Assembly: GCA_050180895.1 (NCBI GenBank)
Contig: JBFXDS010000003.1
Location: 248,001 to 312,000, forward strand
Reading direction: 5' to 3'
Source: JBGPEQ01 sp050180895
GTDB taxonomy: Bacteria; Pseudomonadota; Alphaproteobacteria; Dongiales; Dongiaceae
Length of the DNA stretch: 64,000 nt
Position 1 is the stretch's first letter. Each line of letters opens with the position of its first letter. Below, piece by piece: positions 8,078-16,120 of this stretch. The position numbers were made by a program, and so were the translations under genes. The notes below the pieces were generated by a model, which was not told the DNA's origin, did not search any database, and saw nothing but the letters and a program-made list of their open reading frames with translations.

Positions 8078-9226
8078 ATGAAGATCGGCATACCCAGGGA
8101 GCGCCGGGAGAACGAGGCGCGCGTGGCGGTGTCGCCCGACACCGTGAAGAAGCTGGCGGCGCTGGGCGCCGAGATCATGATCGAGACGGGCGCCGGCCTG
8201 GGCTCGGCGATCCCCGACGGCGCCTATGCCGCCGCGGGCGCCCGCATCGCCGTCGACGAGGCGGAGGCGCTGCGCGACGCCGACCTGGTGCTGAAGGTGC
8301 AGCGGCCGCTGACCGCCGCCGAGGGCGGGCCCGACGAAGTCGCCCTGATGAAACGCGGCGCGGCATTGATCGGCATCCTCGCGCCCTATGCCTCGAAGGA
8401 CCTGGTTGCCGCCTATGCGGCGCAGGGCGTCGACGCCTTCGCCATGGAATTCCTGCCGCGCATCACGCGGGCGCAGACCATGGACGTGCTGTCGTCGCAG
8501 GCCAACCTCGCCGGCTACCGCGCGGTGATCGAGGCAGCGGCAGCGTTCGGGCGCGCCTTTCCCATGATGATGACGGCCGCGGGCACGGTGCCGGCGGCGC
8601 GCGTGCTGGTGATGGGCGCCGGCGTGGCGGGCTTGCAGGCGATCGCGACGGCGCGGCGGCTCGGCGCCGTGGTGTCGGCGACCGATGTCCGGCCGGCGGC
8701 CAAGGAGCAGGTGCAGAGCCTGGGCGCGACCTTCGTCGCGGTCGAGAACGAGGAATTCAAGCAGGCGGAAACCGCCGGCGGCTACGCCAAGGAGATGAGC
8801 GACGGCTACAAGGCGAAGCAGGCGGCGCTCATCGCCGAGACCATCAAGAAGCAGGACATCGTCATCACCACGGCGCTGATCCCGGGGCGGCCGGCGCCGG
8901 TGCTGGTCAGCGAGGAGATGGTGAAGAGCATGAAGCCGGGCTCGGTCATCGTCGACCTGGCGGTGGAGCAGGGCGGCAACTGCCCGCTGTCGGAGCCGGG
9001 CCGGATCGCGGTCAAGCACGGCGTCAGCCTGGTCGGGCTGCTCAATATTCCCAGCCGCATCGCCGTCGATTCGAGCGCGCTCTATGCCCGCAACCTGCTG
9101 GCCTTCCTGACGCCGCTCGTCGACAAGGAGACGAAGGCGCTGAAGATCGACTGGGACGACGAGATCATCAAGGCGACGGCGCTGACGCGCGGCGGCCAGG
9201 TCGTGCATCCGTCATTGGCCGGCTGA
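8078..9226 (+). CDS. pntA: NAD(P) transhydrogenase, alpha-1 subunit (NAD-binding domain I)
   Basis: This 382-aa soluble subunit binds NAD(H). The start MKIGIPRERRENEARVAVSP is characteristic of PntA and alanine dehydrogenase relatives, and the Rossmann motif VLVMGAGVAGLQAIATARRLG lies near residue 175. With the next two genes it forms the membrane enzyme that uses the proton gradient to make NADPH from NADH. The three-gene arrangement, with domain I and the short domain II segment split, is typical of alphaproteobacteria such as Rhodospirillum. The downstream gene starts 13 bases after its stop. Confidence 0.96.
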   Translation: MKIGIPRERRENEARVAVSPDTVKKLAALGAEIMIETGAGLGSAIPDGAYAAAGARIAVDEAEALRDADLVLKVQRPLTAAEGGPDEVALMKRGAALIGILAPYASKDLVAAYAAQGVDAFAMEFLPRITRAQTMDVLSSQANLAGYRAVIEAAAAFGRAFPMMMTAAGTVPAARVLVMGAGVAGLQAIATARRLGAVVSATDVRPAAKEQVQSLGATFVAVENEEFKQAETAGGYAKEMSDGYKAKQAALIAETIKKQDIVITTALIPGRPAPVLVSEEMVKSMKPGSVIVDLAVEQGGNCPLSEPGRIAVKHGVSLVGLLNIPSRIAVDSSALYARNLLAFLTPLVDKETKALKIDWDDEIIKATALTRGGQVVHPSLAG

Positions 9227-9239
9227 GGGAGGCTGCAAC

Positions 9240-9632
9240 ATGGATTCCGCGACCCTGGCCGAACAGGCCGTCGATCTCGCCGACCGCGCCCGCAACCTGG
9301 CCGAGCAGGCCGTGGCGCTCGCCAACCAGGCGCCGGCCGTCGCCGAGCATCAGCCCTTCGTGGCGCTGTTCACGGTGTTCGTGCTGGCCTGCTTCGTCGG
9401 CTACCACGTCGTCTGGCGGGTGACGCCGGCGCTGCACTCGCCGCTGATGGCGGTCACCAACGCGATCTCCAGCGTCATCATCGTCGGCGCGCTGATCGCC
9501 GCCGGCACCGGCGAGCTGAACTTCTCGGAGATCATGGGCTTCGTCGCCATCGTGCTGGCGTCGGTCAACATCTTCGGCGGCTTCCTGGTCACCCACCGCA
9601 TGCTCTCGATGTTCAAAAAGAAGCAGAAATAG
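9240..9632 (+). CDS. pntAB: NAD(P) transhydrogenase, alpha-2 subunit (membrane part)
   Basis: The 130-aa protein has a short charged N-terminus followed by three or four membrane helices (FVALFTVFVLACFVGYHVVW, ISSVIIVGALIAAG and IMGFVAIVLASVNIFGGFLV). The segment HSPLMAVTNAISS and the C-terminal THRMLSMFKKK are conserved in this subunit. It anchors the alpha-1 subunit and forms part of the proton path with PntB. It lies between pntA and pntB with 13 and 22 base gaps. Confidence 0.95.
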   Translation: MDSATLAEQAVDLADRARNLAEQAVALANQAPAVAEHQPFVALFTVFVLACFVGYHVVWRVTPALHSPLMAVTNAISSVIIVGALIAAGTGELNFSEIMGFVAIVLASVNIFGGFLVTHRMLSMFKKKQK

Positions 9633-9654
9633 GCGAGTCTAGGAGCGCATTGCC

Positions 9655-11061
9655 GTGAGTTACGACCTCGCCGCCCTTCTCTACCTCGCCGCCTCCGTCT
9701 GCTTCATCATGGCCCTGAAGGGCCTGTCCTCGCCGCAGACCTCGCGCGCCGGCAATCTGTTCGGCATGGCCGGCATGGTGATCGCCATCGCCACCACGCT
9801 GATCCTGTCGGTGCGGCCGAGCGCGCTCAGCTACGGGACCATCATCGCCGGCATCGTCGTCGGCGGCGCCATCGGCACCTTCATCGCCCAGCGCATCCAG
9901 ATGACGGCGCTGCCGCAGCTCGTCGCCGCCTTCCACAGCCTGGTCGGCCTCGCCGCCGTGCTGGTCGCCGCCGCGGCGTTCTACGCGCCGGAGAACTACC
10001 ATATCGGCACCGCCGACGACATCCACAGCTCCAGCCTGATCGAGATGGGCATCGGCATCGCCGTGGGCGGCATCACCTTCACCGGCTCGATCATCGCCTT
10101 CGCCAAGCTGCAGGCGCTGATGAGCGGGGCGCCCATCACCTTCCCGCTGCAGCACCAGCTGAACGGCCTGCTCGGCATCGCCATCGCCGTGCTGATCGCC
10201 TGGCTGGTCGTCGACGAGAGCCAGACCGCGTTCTGGCTGCTGGTCGGCGTCTCGCTGCTGCTGGGCTTCCTGCTGATCATCCCGATCGGCGGCGCCGACA
10301 TGCCGGTGGTCGTCTCCATGCTGAACTCCTATTCGGGCTGGGCGGCGGCCGGCATCGGCTTCACCCTGTCGAACAGCCTGCTGATCGTGACCGGCGCGCT
10401 GGTCGGCTCCTCCGGCGCGATCCTCAGCTACATCATGTGCAAGGGCATGAACCGCTCGATCATCAACGTGATCGCCGGCGGCTTCGGCACCGACACGAGC
10501 GCGGCGGGCGCGGCCAAGGGCACGACCGACAGGCCGGTCAAGTCCGGCAGCGCCGACGACGCGGCGTTCCTGGTGAAGAACGCCAGCTCGGTCATCATCG
10601 TGCCCGGCTACGGCATGGCCGTGGCGCAGGCGCAGCACGCGCTGCGCGAGATGGCGGACGTGCTGAAGAAGGAGGGCGTCAAGGTGAGCTACGCCATCCA
10701 TCCCGTCGCCGGTCGCATGCCCGGCCACATGAACGTGCTGCTGGCCGAGGCCAACGTGCCCTATGACGAGGTGTTCGAGCTCGAGGACATCAACCGCGAA
10801 TTCGCCTCGACGGATGTCGCCTTCGTCATCGGCGCCAACGACGTCACCAACCCTGCGGCGAAGACCGATCCGAAGAGCCCGATCTACGGTATGCCCATCC
10901 TCGACGTCGAGAACGCCAAGACCGTGCTGTTCGTCAAGCGCTCGATGGCCTCGGGCTATGCCGGCGTCGACAACGAGCTGTTCTTCCGCGACAACACGAT
11001 GATGCTGTTCGGTGACGCGAAGAAAGTCACCGAGGACATCGTCAAGGCTTTCGGGCACTGA
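9655..11061 (+). CDS. pntB: NAD(P) transhydrogenase, beta subunit
   Basis: The 468-aa subunit combines about nine membrane helices (residues 1-260) with the C-terminal NADP-binding domain III. Domain III shows VPGYGMAVAQAQHALREM, HPVAGRMPGHMNVLLAEA and GANDVTNPAA, all diagnostic. The start is GTG at 9655, behind AGGAGCG. It completes the proton-pumping transhydrogenase and should supply NADPH for biosynthesis and peroxide defence. Confidence 0.97.
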   Translation: MSYDLAALLYLAASVCFIMALKGLSSPQTSRAGNLFGMAGMVIAIATTLILSVRPSALSYGTIIAGIVVGGAIGTFIAQRIQMTALPQLVAAFHSLVGLAAVLVAAAAFYAPENYHIGTADDIHSSSLIEMGIGIAVGGITFTGSIIAFAKLQALMSGAPITFPLQHQLNGLLGIAIAVLIAWLVVDESQTAFWLLVGVSLLLGFLLIIPIGGADMPVVVSMLNSYSGWAAAGIGFTLSNSLLIVTGALVGSSGAILSYIMCKGMNRSIINVIAGGFGTDTSAAGAAKGTTDRPVKSGSADDAAFLVKNASSVIIVPGYGMAVAQAQHALREMADVLKKEGVKVSYAIHPVAGRMPGHMNVLLAEANVPYDEVFELEDINREFASTDVAFVIGANDVTNPAAKTDPKSPIYGMPILDVENAKTVLFVKRSMASGYAGVDNELFFRDNTMMLFGDAKKVTEDIVKAFGH

Positions 11062-11075
11062 GCGGCCAATTGAAT

Positions 11076-11148
11076 TGTCGTTCCGGCGAAAGCCGGAATC
11101 CATGAACACGGCCCGTGAGTATGGGGTGCCGGCTTTCGCCGGCATGAC
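11076..11148. repeat. Pair of REP-like hairpins
   Basis: TTCCGGCGAAAGCCGGAA (11081-11098) and TGCCGGCTTTCGCCGGCA (11127-11144) are each palindromic, and together they form a longer inverted pair. This is the layout of REPIN-type elements in proteobacterial intergenic DNA. It lies just after pntB and could act as a transcript end or stabiliser. Confidence 0.7.
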
Positions 11149-11195
11149 GGCCGTGGTTTATTCGTATCAGCAACAGTAACCCCGGTGAGGGCATC

Positions 11196-11699
11196 ATGGA
11201 ATTGCTCACCGACAAGATCGAATCGCCGATCGGCGACGTGCTGCTCGCGGCTGCCGACGGCAAGCTGATCGCGCTCGAATTCGCACAGGTGCATGAACGC
11301 TTCGACGCCGATCTCAAATCGCGCTTCGGCGACTGCACGCTGAAACCCGCGCGCAATCCCTTCGGCTTCAGCGATCGCGTCCGCGCCTATTTCCGCGGTG
11401 AGCTCACGGCGCTCGACGACATCCCCGTCGACGGCGGCGGCACGGCGTTTCAGCGGAAGGTATGGGCGGCGCTGCGGGAGATTCCCGCTGGCGCGACCAA
11501 GAGCTACAGCGAACTGGCCGCCGCGGTCGGTCGCCCGAATGCAGTACGCGCCGTCGGCATGATCAACGGCCGCAACCCGATCTCGATCGTGGTGCCCTGC
11601 CACCGCGTGATCGGCAAGGACGGCTCGCTCACCGGCTATGGCGGCGGCCTCGACCGCAAGCGCTGGCTCCTGCAACATGAAGGCGCGCTGCTGGTGTAA
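11196..11699 (+). CDS. ogt: Methylated-DNA-[protein]-cysteine S-methyltransferase
   Basis: The 167-aa suicide enzyme removes alkyl groups from O6-alkylguanine. The acceptor cysteine is C135 in the invariant PCHRV motif. The DNA-binding helix-turn-helix region (AGATKSYSELAAAVGRPNAVRAVG) and the helix after the active site (GYGGGLDRKRWLLQHEG) are present. An N-terminal Ada-like domain is absent. The ATG follows CCGGTGAGGGC. It is a single gene, oriented with pntB and convergent with rpsU. Confidence 0.94.
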   Translation: MELLTDKIESPIGDVLLAAADGKLIALEFAQVHERFDADLKSRFGDCTLKPARNPFGFSDRVRAYFRGELTALDDIPVDGGGTAFQRKVWAALREIPAGATKSYSELAAAVGRPNAVRAVGMINGRNPISIVVPCHRVIGKDGSLTGYGGGLDRKRWLLQHEGALLV

Positions 11700-11768
11700 G
11701 CAACGCGCCTGACAAATACGAGATGGTAACGTCTGGTGAGGCGTCGCGGCCGCCTCGAGCGCCGAGGG

Positions 11769-11972
11769 CTAATAGCCCTCCCGGTCCATGCGCTTGCGCA
11801 TCAGCTTGCGATAGCGCCGCACGGCCTCCGCCTTCTCGCGCGCCCGCCGCTCCGACGGCTTCTCGTAGTTGCGGCGCAGCTTCATTTCGCGGAAGACACC
11901 TTCGCGCTGCATCTTCTTCTTCAGAACGCGCAGCGCCTGATCGACATTGTTGTCGCGGACGAGAACTTGCAC
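11769..11972 (-). CDS. rpsU: 30S ribosomal protein S21
   Basis: The 67-aa basic protein reads VQVLVRDNNVDQALRVLKKK and continues with the conserved REMKLRRNYEKPSE segment and an Arg/Lys-rich tail. It joins the small ribosomal subunit near the mRNA exit region. The start is GTG at 11972, preceded by AAGGAGACTGAAAGG; longer upstream readings in this frame are not real. It is convergent with ogt and divergent from def. Confidence 0.95.
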   Translation of the reverse strand: MQVLVRDNNVDQALRVLKKKMQREGVFREMKLRRNYEKPSERRAREKAEAVRRYRKLMRKRMDREGY

Positions 11973-12179
11973 GGGCCTTTCAGTCTCCTTTCCTGGACAT
12001 CTTGCACAGACGAGCGCCGCGGTCCGGGCCCTACGCCCGGCGCACACGGCACGCCCTTCGGAATGGGGCGAACTACTAGCACATGGTTCGGAAATTGTGA
12101 AGGGTCGTAAACCCCTGGTTTCCGGGCGGTTTATTGGAATTTCGTGGCGAAGCCCCAGGGGATTGCCCATATTGGGGCC

Positions 12180-12770
12180 ATGGCCATCCTGAAGATCGCC
12201 CGCATGGGCCACCCCGTCCTGCGCCGCGTCGCCGACCCGGTGGCGGACCCGACGGCGCCGGAGATCCGCCGCCTCGTCCGCGACATGCTGCAGACCCTGG
12301 AGGACATCGGCGGCATCGGCCTCGCGGCGCCGCAGGTGCATGTCTCCAAGCGTGTCGTCATCTTCGAGGTGCCGGCGGAGCGGGCGGCGCGCGACAGCAG
12401 CGCGCCCGAAGCGCCCGAGGGCGTTCCCCTGACCATCCTCGTCAATCCCGTGATCGAGCCGCTGAGCGAGGAGCATGAGCTGGGCTGGGAGGCCTGCCTG
12501 TCGGTGCCCGGCCTCACCGGCGCCGTGCCGCGCTGGACCCACATCCGATACCGCGGCTACGGCCTCCAGGGCGAGAAGATCGAGCGCGAGGCGCAGGGCT
12601 TCCATGCCCGCGTCGTTCAGCATGAATGCGATCACCTCGACGGAATTCTCTACCCGCAGCGCATGACCGACATGACCATGCTCGTGTTCAGCGAGGAGCT
12701 GCGGCACGGCGCGCCCAAGGGCGCGCCCGGCATCGGCCGCGACGAGGCGGCGGCGCTGGCGGAGGGCTGA
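12180..12770 (+). CDS. def: Peptide deformylase
   Basis: The 196-aa metalloenzyme removes the formyl group from nascent proteins. Motif 1 is GIGLAAPQV, motif 2 is EACLSVPG with metal ligand C106 (alanine replaces the more usual glycine), and motif 3 is QHECDHLDG with H148, E149 and H152. The start at 12180 (MAILKIARMGHP) fits the family better than an upstream in-frame ATG at 12144. The next gene begins three bases after its stop. Confidence 0.95.
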   Translation: MAILKIARMGHPVLRRVADPVADPTAPEIRRLVRDMLQTLEDIGGIGLAAPQVHVSKRVVIFEVPAERAARDSSAPEAPEGVPLTILVNPVIEPLSEEHELGWEACLSVPGLTGAVPRWTHIRYRGYGLQGEKIEREAQGFHARVVQHECDHLDGILYPQRMTDMTMLVFSEELRHGAPKGAPGIGRDEAAALAEG

Positions 12771-12773
12771 GCG

Positions 12774-13412
12774 GTGGATCGCGACGCCCAGCGCGAGGCC
12801 CTGCTCAAGGCGACATTGCCGCATGTGCCGTTCGACGGCTGGACGCGGACGGCGCTGCTGGCCGGGGCGCGCGACTGCGGCATCGAGACGGCGCTGGCCG
12901 ACAATGCCTTTCCCGGCGGCATGGCCGAGCTGCTCGACTTCTATCATCGCACCGCCGATATCGAGATGGTCCGGGCGCTGGAGGCGCGGCCGGATCTCGC
13001 GGCGATGAAAATCCGCGACAAGGTGGCGCTCGCCATCCGCCTGCGGCTGGAGGCCAATGCCGCGCATCGCGAGGCCATCCGCCAGGCCTTGTCGTTCCTG
13101 GCGCTGCCGATCCATGGGCCGCTTGCCGTCAAGTGCCTCTACCGCACCGTCGACGCGATCTGGTACGCGGTCGGCGACCGCTCCACCGATTTCAGCTTCT
13201 ACACGCGGCGCGGGTTGCTGGCCGGCGTGTATACCAGCACGGTCCTCTACTGGCTCAACGACAAGTCGGAGGGCTTCGCCGACAGCTGGGCGTTCCTCGA
13301 CCGACGCATTGCTGACGTGATGCGGATCTATGATCTGCGCGCCCGGGCGGACCGATTCGTCGCACAGTTGCCCGATCCGTTCCGCCTCTTCCGGCGGCCG
13401 ACGGGGCGGTAG
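12774..13412 (+). CDS. COQ9-family protein
   Basis: The 212-aa protein resembles bacterial and mitochondrial COQ9: an N-terminal TetR-like helical part, then MIRD/KVALAIRLRLEAN-type helices and the C-terminal WYAVGDRSTDFSFYTRRGLLAGVYTSTVLYW region typical of the lipid-binding fold. In mitochondria COQ9 presents ubiquinone precursors to Coq7. The start is GTG at 12774, three bases after the def stop, so translational coupling is likely. Its role with def is not obvious; the linkage is seen in many alphaproteobacteria only as neighbourhood. Confidence 0.85.
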   Translation: MDRDAQREALLKATLPHVPFDGWTRTALLAGARDCGIETALADNAFPGGMAELLDFYHRTADIEMVRALEARPDLAAMKIRDKVALAIRLRLEANAAHREAIRQALSFLALPIHGPLAVKCLYRTVDAIWYAVGDRSTDFSFYTRRGLLAGVYTSTVLYWLNDKSEGFADSWAFLDRRIADVMRIYDLRARADRFVAQLPDPFRLFRRPTGR

Positions 13413-13466
13413 CAGCGTCGCTCTGACGCTATCGCACGATACAAGGGCGACCATATGGGGTCGCCC

Positions 13467-14555
13467 CTACATTCGCCGCTTCAATCGCGTGATATGGCCC
13501 ATCTTGCGGCCGGGGCGGGCTTCCGCCTTGCCGTAGAGGTGGAGCTTGGCGTCGGGATCGGAAAGGATGTCCCGCCACCGACTCGCCTCGTCCCCGATCA
13601 GGTTCTTCATCACGGCGTCCGAATGATGGGCGGTGGAGCCGAGCGGCAGGCCGCAGACGGCGCGCACGAACTGCTCGAACTGGCTGGTGACGCAGGCGTC
13701 GATGGTCCAGTGGCCGGAGTTGTGCGGCCGCGGGGCCAGCTCGTTGACCAGGATGTCCCCTTCCTTCGTCACGAACATCTCGACGCCGACGAGGCCGACG
13801 AGGCTAAGCGACTCGGCGATGCCGCGCGCGGTCGCCTCCGCGCGCCGAACGGTGCCGGGCGCAAGGCGGGCGGGCGCGATGGTCTCGTCCAGGATGTGAT
13901 GCCTGTGCCGGTTCTCTACGGGTGGGTAGAGCGCGACCTCGCCGTCGACGCCACGGGCGACGATGACCGACGCCTCGAGCGCAAAATCGACCTCGGCCTC
14001 GAGGATGCCGAGATCCGCGCCCATGCGTGGCCACGCGGTGGGAATATCCGATTCGCGGGCGATGCGGACCTGGCCCTTGCCGTCATAACCGAACTGCGCG
14101 CTCTTGAGGATGCAGGGCAGGCCGATGGCGCGCGCCGCCGCCGCCAGATCATCCGGTCCCGATACGGCGCGGTAGCGCGTGACCGGCACGCCGGTCGCGG
14201 ACAGGAAATCCTTCTCGCGCAGCCGCTGCTGGCAGATATGGAGGATGCGCGGCGCAGGCCGGGTCGGCTTGCGCGCGGCCAGCAGCTCCGCCGTCGTATC
14301 CGGGATGTTTTCGAACTCGAAGGTGACGACATCGACGTCATCGGCGAAGGCGGCGAGCGCCTCCTCGTCGTCGTAGGCCGCGACGGTGGAAACCGCGGTC
14401 ACCTGCGCCGCGGGCGAGTCGTGATCGGGGCAGAAGACGTGCGTTCGGAATCCAAGACGTGCCGCGGCCAGCGCCGTCATGCGTCCGAGCTGCCCGCCGC
14501 CGAGGATGCCGATGGTGGCGCCGGGGGAGAAAGCTTGTCCCTTGTCAGCCGACAT
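13467..14555 (-). CDS. purK: N5-carboxyaminoimidazole ribonucleotide synthase
   Basis: The 362-aa ATP-grasp enzyme converts AIR, ATP and bicarbonate to N5-CAIR in purine synthesis. The N-terminal GILGGGQLGRMTALAAARLG, the central KSAQFGYDGKGQ and the C-terminal NELAPRPHNSGHWTIDAC and GKAEARPGRKMGH motifs are all diagnostic for PurK. The ATG at 14555 was chosen by homology to the family start; the ribosome binding site is weak. It lies downstream of purE on the same strand with an unusually long 246-base gap filled by nested palindromes. Confidence 0.95.
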   Translation of the reverse strand: MSADKGQAFSPGATIGILGGGQLGRMTALAAARLGFRTHVFCPDHDSPAAQVTAVSTVAAYDDEEALAAFADDVDVVTFEFENIPDTTAELLAARKPTRPAPRILHICQQRLREKDFLSATGVPVTRYRAVSGPDDLAAAARAIGLPCILKSAQFGYDGKGQVRIARESDIPTAWPRMGADLGILEAEVDFALEASVIVARGVDGEVALYPPVENRHRHHILDETIAPARLAPGTVRRAEATARGIAESLSLVGLVGVEMFVTKEGDILVNELAPRPHNSGHWTIDACVTSQFEQFVRAVCGLPLGSTAHHSDAVMKNLIGDEASRWRDILSDPDAKLHLYGKAEARPGRKMGHITRLKRRM

Positions 14556-14595
14556 GGCCAGCCACCAGGACGCCGACTCCGGCACCGATAAGGAT

Positions 14596-14797
14596 TGAAC
14601 CGCAGAGACGCAGAGGCGCAGAGAGAATCGAAACCGCAGATGAAAGCAGATAGACGCAGCTAAGGACTCTTGCGCCTTCGGCGCCAAAGGAACATCTGCG
14701 TTGATCTGCGTTCATCTGCGGTTCAATTCACTTGAAAGACTTGTCGCTCGCCTCTCGGTCTCATTCGGCCCGTTCCCTCCGCGTCTCTGCGGTGAAC
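14596..14797. repeat. Three nested inverted repeats between purE and purK
   Basis: The outer arms are ACCGCAGAGACGC (14599-14611) and GCGTCTCTGCGGT (14780-14792). Inside them AACCGCAGATGAA (from 14632) pairs with TTCATCTGCGGTT (to 14723). At the centre GCGCC-TTC-GGCGC (14671-14683) forms a small hairpin. The CGCAGAGACGCAGAG motif is a common dispersed repeat. The whole unit separates two genes that are normally almost adjacent. Confidence 0.7.
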
Positions 14798-14801
14798 CGA
14801 C

Positions 14802-15293
14802 TCAGTCCTTCGGCTTCTCGGCCACGGCGGCGGTGCGCTGGGCGCGCCAGGCGTCGAGGGCCTTGGCGATCTTCACGTCGCCGAGCGCCAGCACGGAGGC
14901 AGCCAGCAGCGCCGCGTTGACGGCGCCGGCCTCGCCGATGGCGAGGGTGCCGACGGGCACGCCGGCGGGCATCTGCACGATCGACAGCAGGCTGTCGAGG
15001 CCTTTCAGCGCCTTGCTCTCCACGGGCACGCCGAACACCGGCAGCGGCGTCAGCGACGCGACCATGCCCGGCAGATGGGCGGCGCCGCCGGCGCCGGCGA
15101 TGATCGCCTTGAGTCCGCGGCCCCGCGCCGCCTCGGCATAGGCGTACATGCGCTTGGGCGTGCGGTGCGCGGAGACGATGCGGGATTCGTGGGCCACGCC
15201 GAGCGCGTCGAGCGTCTCGGCGGCGTGGCGCAGCGTCGCCCAATCCGACTGGCTTCCCATGATGATGCCGACGAGCGGCGACCGCTTGGCCAT
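14802..15293 (-). CDS. purE: N5-carboxyaminoimidazole ribonucleotide mutase
   Basis: The 163-aa class I PurE moves the carboxyl group of N5-CAIR to give CAIR. The motifs GIIMGSQSDWATLRHAA, VSAHRTPKRM (with the catalytic His) and AGAGGAAHLPGMVAS are all present. The ATG at 15293 follows AGGGGAG at eight bases. It precedes purK, and the two carry consecutive steps of the purine pathway. Confidence 0.96.
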   Translation of the reverse strand: MAKRSPLVGIIMGSQSDWATLRHAAETLDALGVAHESRIVSAHRTPKRMYAYAEAARGRGLKAIIAGAGGAAHLPGMVASLTPLPVFGVPVESKALKGLDSLLSIVQMPAGVPVGTLAIGEAGAVNAALLAASVLALGDVKIAKALDAWRAQRTAAVAEKPKD

Positions 15294-15458
15294 GCGCGTG
15301 CTCCCCTGTGCCGGCCGGCCGGCGAAAGAGGGCGCGATTATAAAGAGGGAAGGGAGGCGCGCAAGCGAGTGGCCGCGTGTCAAACCGTGCGAGTTGCGGC
15401 GAGGTGCCCCGAGGGGCAAGCTGGGACGCTGGCCAGCACAAGGCAGGGAGGTCTATCG

Positions 15459-16019
15459 ATGACGGACATAGAGCCGCCGCAGAACCCGACGCCGTATGCT
15501 CCGGAAACCTTGGCTCACCTTTGGGAGGAGCATACGCGACATGAGTTCGCGACCCGCGACGTGGAAGAGACTGTCGCGACCATGGTCGAAGACGCCTACG
15601 TCAATCATATCCCGGTGCTGACCGGCGGCGTCGGCAAGCCGGCGCTGCGGGACTTCTATGCGCGGAGTTTCATTCCGCGCATGCCGCCCGATGTGGAGTT
15701 GATCCCGGTGTCACGGACGATCGGGCTCGACCAGTTGGTCGATGAGATGGTCTTCGCCTTCACCCATACCGTGGAGATGGACTGGATGCTGCCGGGGATC
15801 GCGCCCACGGGTCGGCGGGTGGAAGTGCCGCTCGTGGCGATCGTTCATTTTCGCGACGGCAAAGTGGCGCATGAGCACATCTACTGGGACCAGGCGTCGG
15901 TGCTGGTGCAGATCGGATTGCTGGACGCGGACAAACTGCCGGTCGCCGGGGTCGAGAGCGCGCGCAAGGCGCTCGACCCGACCTTCCCGGCGAAAGCGCA
16001 GCATCGGCGCGCGGTCTGA
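15459..16019 (+). CDS. NTF2/SnoaL-fold protein
   Basis: The 186-aa protein has the cone-shaped NTF2-like pattern: an N-terminal helix (LAHLWEEHTRHEFATRDVEE), a segment with MVEDAYVNHIPVLTGGVGK, and C-terminal strands VEVPLVAIVHFRDGKVAHEHIYWDQASVLVQIG. Proteins of this type are often annotated as ester cyclases or polyketide cyclase-like. The ATG at 15459 follows GGCAGGGAGG. It is divergent from purE and has no operon partner, so the substrate is unknown. Confidence 0.8.
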   Translation: MTDIEPPQNPTPYAPETLAHLWEEHTRHEFATRDVEETVATMVEDAYVNHIPVLTGGVGKPALRDFYARSFIPRMPPDVELIPVSRTIGLDQLVDEMVFAFTHTVEMDWMLPGIAPTGRRVEVPLVAIVHFRDGKVAHEHIYWDQASVLVQIGLLDADKLPVAGVESARKALDPTFPAKAQHRRAV

Positions 16020-16120
16020 CTCTCGTTCCTCGATGTGGGGGCGCTTGCGACGAAGCAGGCGAGACGTGCGCTGCGCCACCATTCACCAAAAAGGAAAGGC
16101 GCGTCGGCGGTGACGACCCC

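Noticed and set aside
11769..13454. A 561-residue reading ending in the S21 sequence
   Set aside because: Only the last 67 residues are real; the rest is antisense to def and the COQ9-family gene.
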